Below are positions 59,891 through 64,000 of a DNA stretch of 64,000 nucleotides, in pieces. How positions within the stretch are numbered: the stretch's first letter is position 1; the number at the start of each line of letters is the position of its first letter. Location of the stretch: contig NC_088321.1 of assembly GCF_910592395.1 (NCBI RefSeq), positions 12,278,001-12,342,000 on the forward strand. Reading direction: 5' to 3'. This DNA comes from Lineus longissimus. Lineage: Eukaryota; Nemertea; Pilidiophora; Heteronemertea; Lineidae. The notes under the pieces are model-generated. The model saw nothing but the letters and a program-made list of their open reading frames with translations. It did not search any database and was not told where the DNA came from. The translations under genes and the position numbers were made by a program.

Positions 59891-62800
59891 ATGTGCAACG
59901 TACTAACCTTTGTATTTCTCCTTCAATCCATCGCCTGTGGAAGTACGGGAGACACATATATCAACCACAGAAGTGAGTTGTTTGGAATTATTCAGGCCCC
60001 CATCAGTAAATTCAATTCGGCTCAGTCATTCCAGGCCGCACAAATTAGGTGATGATATCATTCTAAATCCTATATCGAATAGTAAGATGATTTCAAATGC
60101 ATAAAACAATTATACTATTGTCAATTTAACAAAAATGCTTGCCTGTCTTAAAATCATTTCAGAGGTTGGTGCAAAGCGTTTCACAAGTAGGTGCCCACTG
60201 CCAAATGATTGCGTCATTGGCGGGTGGTTGCCGGTCTAAAAATTCGCATTGGACACATCACCTCTTTCAAGAAAAATGACAGTAGTTGATTATAATTCAT
60301 TGGAAAGCACAACAATCTACTTTTCACACTCACATGTTGGAAATACACTACTTCAAGTCAAAACAATCTTAAACGCCTAAAAAGTCTTCCATTCAATTAA
60401 AAGGTGTCAACATGTGCATTCTTACTTAAAACCGTGGCAACATACACACAGTATATTTAAATGATACCAATGATAGCAGCTGGGATCGCATTTTCAAGAT
60501 ATTGGTGCTAATTTCTACGAAAGCCAATCAGGCTCATCTGAAATTCGAAATTCAACATCCGAAATTTGAGATAAAATATTAACCAATCAGAGGAAAACTT
60601 ACGAAATGTTGAAACCAATTAGATGTCGTGTAACAGTTCATTCAGTGAGTGCAAATGGCCGCAATCGGCACTGCGTTCATATGCATCAAATCATCGTTAC
60701 AAGCTAAATCAGCTCGACCTGCTGATGTCAGATGATTATTTTACATATACCATGATACATTCTTGACGCTATGATGAGTAGAATATAGGTCAAATATATT
60801 GCATTCTTTTAAAATGATATTCCTGCTATTCTGACTAGCTCAAAGAATCGTACCCAAGTAGGGGCTAAAATTATAGTTGCAATTTAATGCAAAAGCTTCA
60901 CTTAATTGAACCACCAGTGGTCTCTTAACTCACTTGAAATTTATCCATTCTCATAACAGCAATGTACTGAATGTCACAGTTGATATGATAGTATAAACGT
61001 TTCCCAGCGATTAGGGATTTTGAAATATGGATTTCGGATTGGAGAATTTTTTACTTCGGATTTCGATTTTCAGATGGACCTCTGGACTTTCGTAAATTTT
61101 AGGAAATCAAGTTGAAGCTTAAAATTGACAAAGGCAATTTAAAATGGAACAATGTTGTGTTCCTTTGGATTTCAGACACCAGTGTGTTCTTTCTTGATGG
61201 AAGTGACAGGAATATAAGGTAACTGCGTCTGTGGATTCTCCATTATTAATAAACTTTGGTCGCTCCACTCTACTTGAGGCTGTTTATGTTTATACATTGG
61301 CTGTAGCTCCGTGTAAAGACTTTGTCATTTATGGCATCGGAATTTCTCCATAGAAGTTAACGACTGTGTCTTTAAATGCTAAACTTTTCAAGACATTTTA
61401 ACTCTACGATTTCAAAATCCTCCAGTGTGAAATACGGTGCAAATTACGCCAAGTCAACTTATTTTGGTGAGGTTCTCTCATTTAATGAATGTGATCATGA
61501 GGTTAAGCTGAACATTGATCTTCAGAAAAACGATGTCGTTTCGTTTGCTCTCTACTTTCGGCAGCGTCACTATAATAGACGATTTGAATTTATAATTTGT
61601 ATTGTTGCAAGACACTTTGACGTTTGCGTCAGTAGCTATCATGGTATACAAGTAATGTGTAATAACCGACATCATAAGAATTTGGCGCGAAGAACTGAAA
61701 CTGGAAAAGCACTCAAGGCGCGTGTTTGGTATTTTCTTGTTGTAACGGTGGACAAAGTAATAAATATCCATAAGATTTACCTCGACCTGGTAAAACTGGA
61801 TGCTAGGAAGATTCCAAGATATGTCAAGTTCAGATCACGTCGCTTTACTTTTCTTGGTCGTCATTTACCCATCCCAGGAAAACGCTGCCCTTCACATCCT
61901 TTTTTCGGTGCTATGTCCAACCTTAGGATTTTTCCATGTCTGTTGAATCAACGGGAAGTTCGAAGTATTTATGAGAGCGGTAAGTCAGAAGTTAAGAGTT
62001 AGTGACTTCATTTTCACCTATTTGAACCACCCGGGTTTTGTTTTTATTGATCAGTTGTCTAAGACAAGTGTAACCAACAATAACGTGGCGTCAACTCCTC
62101 CAACACGTTTAATGCAAACGTAAAGTGAACGTGTTGGTGACTTCTGTTGGAAAACCACAGGCATGCCAGGCCCTAATAGATCATTTCGAAACTCAACAGT
62201 AATGTTAGTGTTCAGCTTTGTCATTCAGTATTCAGTATTGTAAACACTAGTATAGGATACCTTGGACAGGCCGTATTTTGTTACTGGATATTTCCCATCC
62301 ATTCTTGGCACAACGCACAACAATAACCAGTATATAGAATTCACATTGGTACCCGAATGAAGATTTTCTGGCCGAAAATGACAAAAATCAATTCATTCCA
62401 CCAATGTACACAAATGCATACTTACGAATAAATACCTTGAACATGGCAGCACGTTCTCAGTTCCGTGTGGCACGGCTTTGTGATACAGTCATTCAGTCAC
62501 AGCCAATCAGATTGTGGGTATTTTACATATCACTCGCCGAATCCTCATTTCCCATTGTCATTCCAGTTAAATATGAGAGTAAGTATGGCACGCATTCTCA
62601 AAAACTATCTTAAAGGGATTTTATCCAAACATTCTGACTGCGAATGTTGTCTCTTTAAAACAGACTAGTTTGAGACCTACAGTTTTAGTTTGAGGTGTTT
62701 CAGAGTTATAGAAGTTGTTCCTTGCTGTCGGGTATGTCGGTAATGACGTCTCTTCACACACCACTCGGTTGGAGTGGTCAGAATATGAATTTGACATTTT

Positions 62801-63067
62801 GGTATTCATTATACCTCGATCTACCCGCCTGTGGTTTTGTGAGAAATGGTAACTATAAAACCTTGTCGTATAGAAAACCGACTGATGTTCATAAAGGAAG
62901 ACGGCGACTCTGACTCCATTGACGAAATATCTTATAACAGAGGGCCTGTCCGTTCAAAGATACAATGCAGCTTGTACTGTTATGACAAGAACACACGCAA
63001 TGAGACCTGTAAAGCCTTTAGCTTTAATATCAACACAAACTGTTGTGAAATTTTACAAGATATGTAA
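59891..63067 (+). CDS. Gene 7: LamG-PAN protein, beta 5' type, Cys-23 lost
   Basis: Exons are 59891-59972, 61176-61218, 61426-61979 and 62874-63067 (290 aa). The signal exon matches gene 2, but TGT is TAT, so the Cys kept just after the signal peptide in the other six becomes Tyr (DTYINHR). The junction makes the NTS sequon as in gene 2. The LamG exon belongs to the gene 3 and 5 group (KIPRYVK, HPFFGAMSN) with private changes: CIVARHFDVCVSS, an inserted His in NRHHKN, and LDLVKLDA in place of LDGVKLNA. The last exon and following sequence match gene 4. The intron between exon 2 and LamG is short because about 170 bp present in gene 2 are missing after 61258. The changed LamG motif suggests relaxed or altered selection. 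Confidence 0.68.
60163..60281 (+). other. Possible cassette exon, gene 7 (119 nt, out of frame)
   Basis: This is the same as the gene 2 cassette in borders and sequence, encoding VGAKRFTSRCPLPNDC then TAA in the exon 1 frame. Confidence 0.28.
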
Positions 63068-64000
63068 AAAATTATTTCAGAAAAGCAAGGGATACAACGT
63101 TACAACTTTGTTCCATAGAGGAGGATTCGACTAATTGTGTTAAATTTTATTGGATTCTTCGTTAGAATAATTGAACATCAGGAGAATATTATGTTGATAG
63201 CAGCGTGCTTGTGCAATTTACAGATCATAGTTACATGATAGCTATTTCGAGATTTCTATTTCGAGATTAAAAAATGACAAAAGACTTGGACAAAATCTAT
63301 CGATGCAACGAAGTTTAACAAACACACGCAGATATCAAGTTTACGCATCTTGGCGTGATCCAAGACATTTATTGATATCATAGTTTTGGATATATATATA
63401 TTGATGTATTTCCGTACTGACATGAACAGGGGTATATCCTGTGGGCCCTCAAATACACACACTAGTGCACAGTGCATAGACGCTGTACGAGATGTTCTAT
63501 AAAGCAATTAGTGTATTGCTGACTTGCTAAGGAACTAGATGGCGAACCCTAACATTTACAAGAAAAACCTCGCAAAAGCATTTGGATGAAGCAACACCCA
63601 AATTTATTCGGAAGGATGAATTTTATCTTAGGAAAAATCCTTGACCAGATTTCTGTGTAAATATAAATATGTCTTTGCAAAATCCGATCTCCACATCGGT
63701 TTTAAATCCGAATCCTCCTCAACCACAGTGGACAGCGGTATACCATTAACATGACTGTATTTACCATAAACAACATTTCCTGAAGCAGACGATGTGTGTT
63801 TCAAACTGACCGTCTCCTCAGGCCGTGTTCCAAATAACAACGTCCAAGATACGCATAAACCAAATTTGGGGGTAAACGCATTAACAATGAGGGAAGTGGG
63901 ATAATTCTCTCACTTCTAGTAGGTAAAACTATGGTGAAGTTTATTTTTATCTACCATATTCGCATGCCTTATCAAAGCCCTAACTTTACTTTCAAAATTA
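63068..64000. other. Spacer downstream of gene 7
   Basis: This is nearly identical to 38287-39230 after gene 4, including GAAGCAGACGATGTGTG at 63782. No gene lies here. Because every such spacer leads to another copy, an eighth paralogue is expected beyond the window. Confidence 0.6.

Overview
This is animal nuclear DNA. Coding segments are short exons with GT/AG borders, separated by AT-rich introns of hundreds to thousands of bases. The surroundings are crowded with inverted-repeat elements, a non-LTR retrotransposon tail and minisatellites. The style suggests a marine invertebrate (amphioxus, hemichordate, echinoderm or mollusc type genomes), but the sequence alone does not fix the phylum.

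The window is one continuous tandem gene array. Seven head-to-tail paralogues, all on the + strand, occupy about 2460-6163, 10531-19504, 25923-29350, 34081-38286, 40718-46858, 49756-53809 and 59891-63067. Each has four phase-compatible exons: an 82-88 nt signal-peptide exon, a 43 nt exon, a 545-554 nt exon encoding a laminin-G-like (LamG/concanavalin A-like) domain, and a 194 nt last exon encoding a short PAN/Apple-like Cys module ending in a conserved stop. The predicted products are secreted proteins of 287-291 residues. All four exons are open in all seven copies, so the family looks functional. The window begins and ends inside array spacer, so the array probably continues in both directions.

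The copies are mosaics. Genes 1, 4, 5 and 6 share one 5' type (alpha: promoter, exon 1, exon 2); genes 2, 3 and 7 share another (beta). The 3' halves (LamG and last exon) group differently: 1, 2 and 6 together, 3, 5 and 7 together, and 4 divergent. The switch point lies in the intron between the 43 nt exon and the LamG exon. A possible cassette exon between exons 1 and 2 is out of frame in most copies, deleted in gene 4 and in frame only in gene 6.

The spacers and introns hold many insertions, several with an exact empty site in a sister copy. They include a 1.3 kb foldback element with C/G-rich arms (6498-7812), a 1.28 kb TTAA element with 406 bp arms (11560-12834), a 4.2 kb TTAA element carrying a three-exon Cys/His protein fragment (13478-17693), a 0.7 kb inverted-repeat element (35068-35759), a 2.5 kb block containing an 81 bp minisatellite (42249-44791), a 3.1 kb repeat-rich insert (56180-59320), and a retrotransposon fragment present in two duplicated spacers. 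A 1.73 kb unit spanning the promoter region and the first four codons of gene 3 is tandemly triplicated (20749-25934). No tRNA, rRNA or CRISPR array was recognised.
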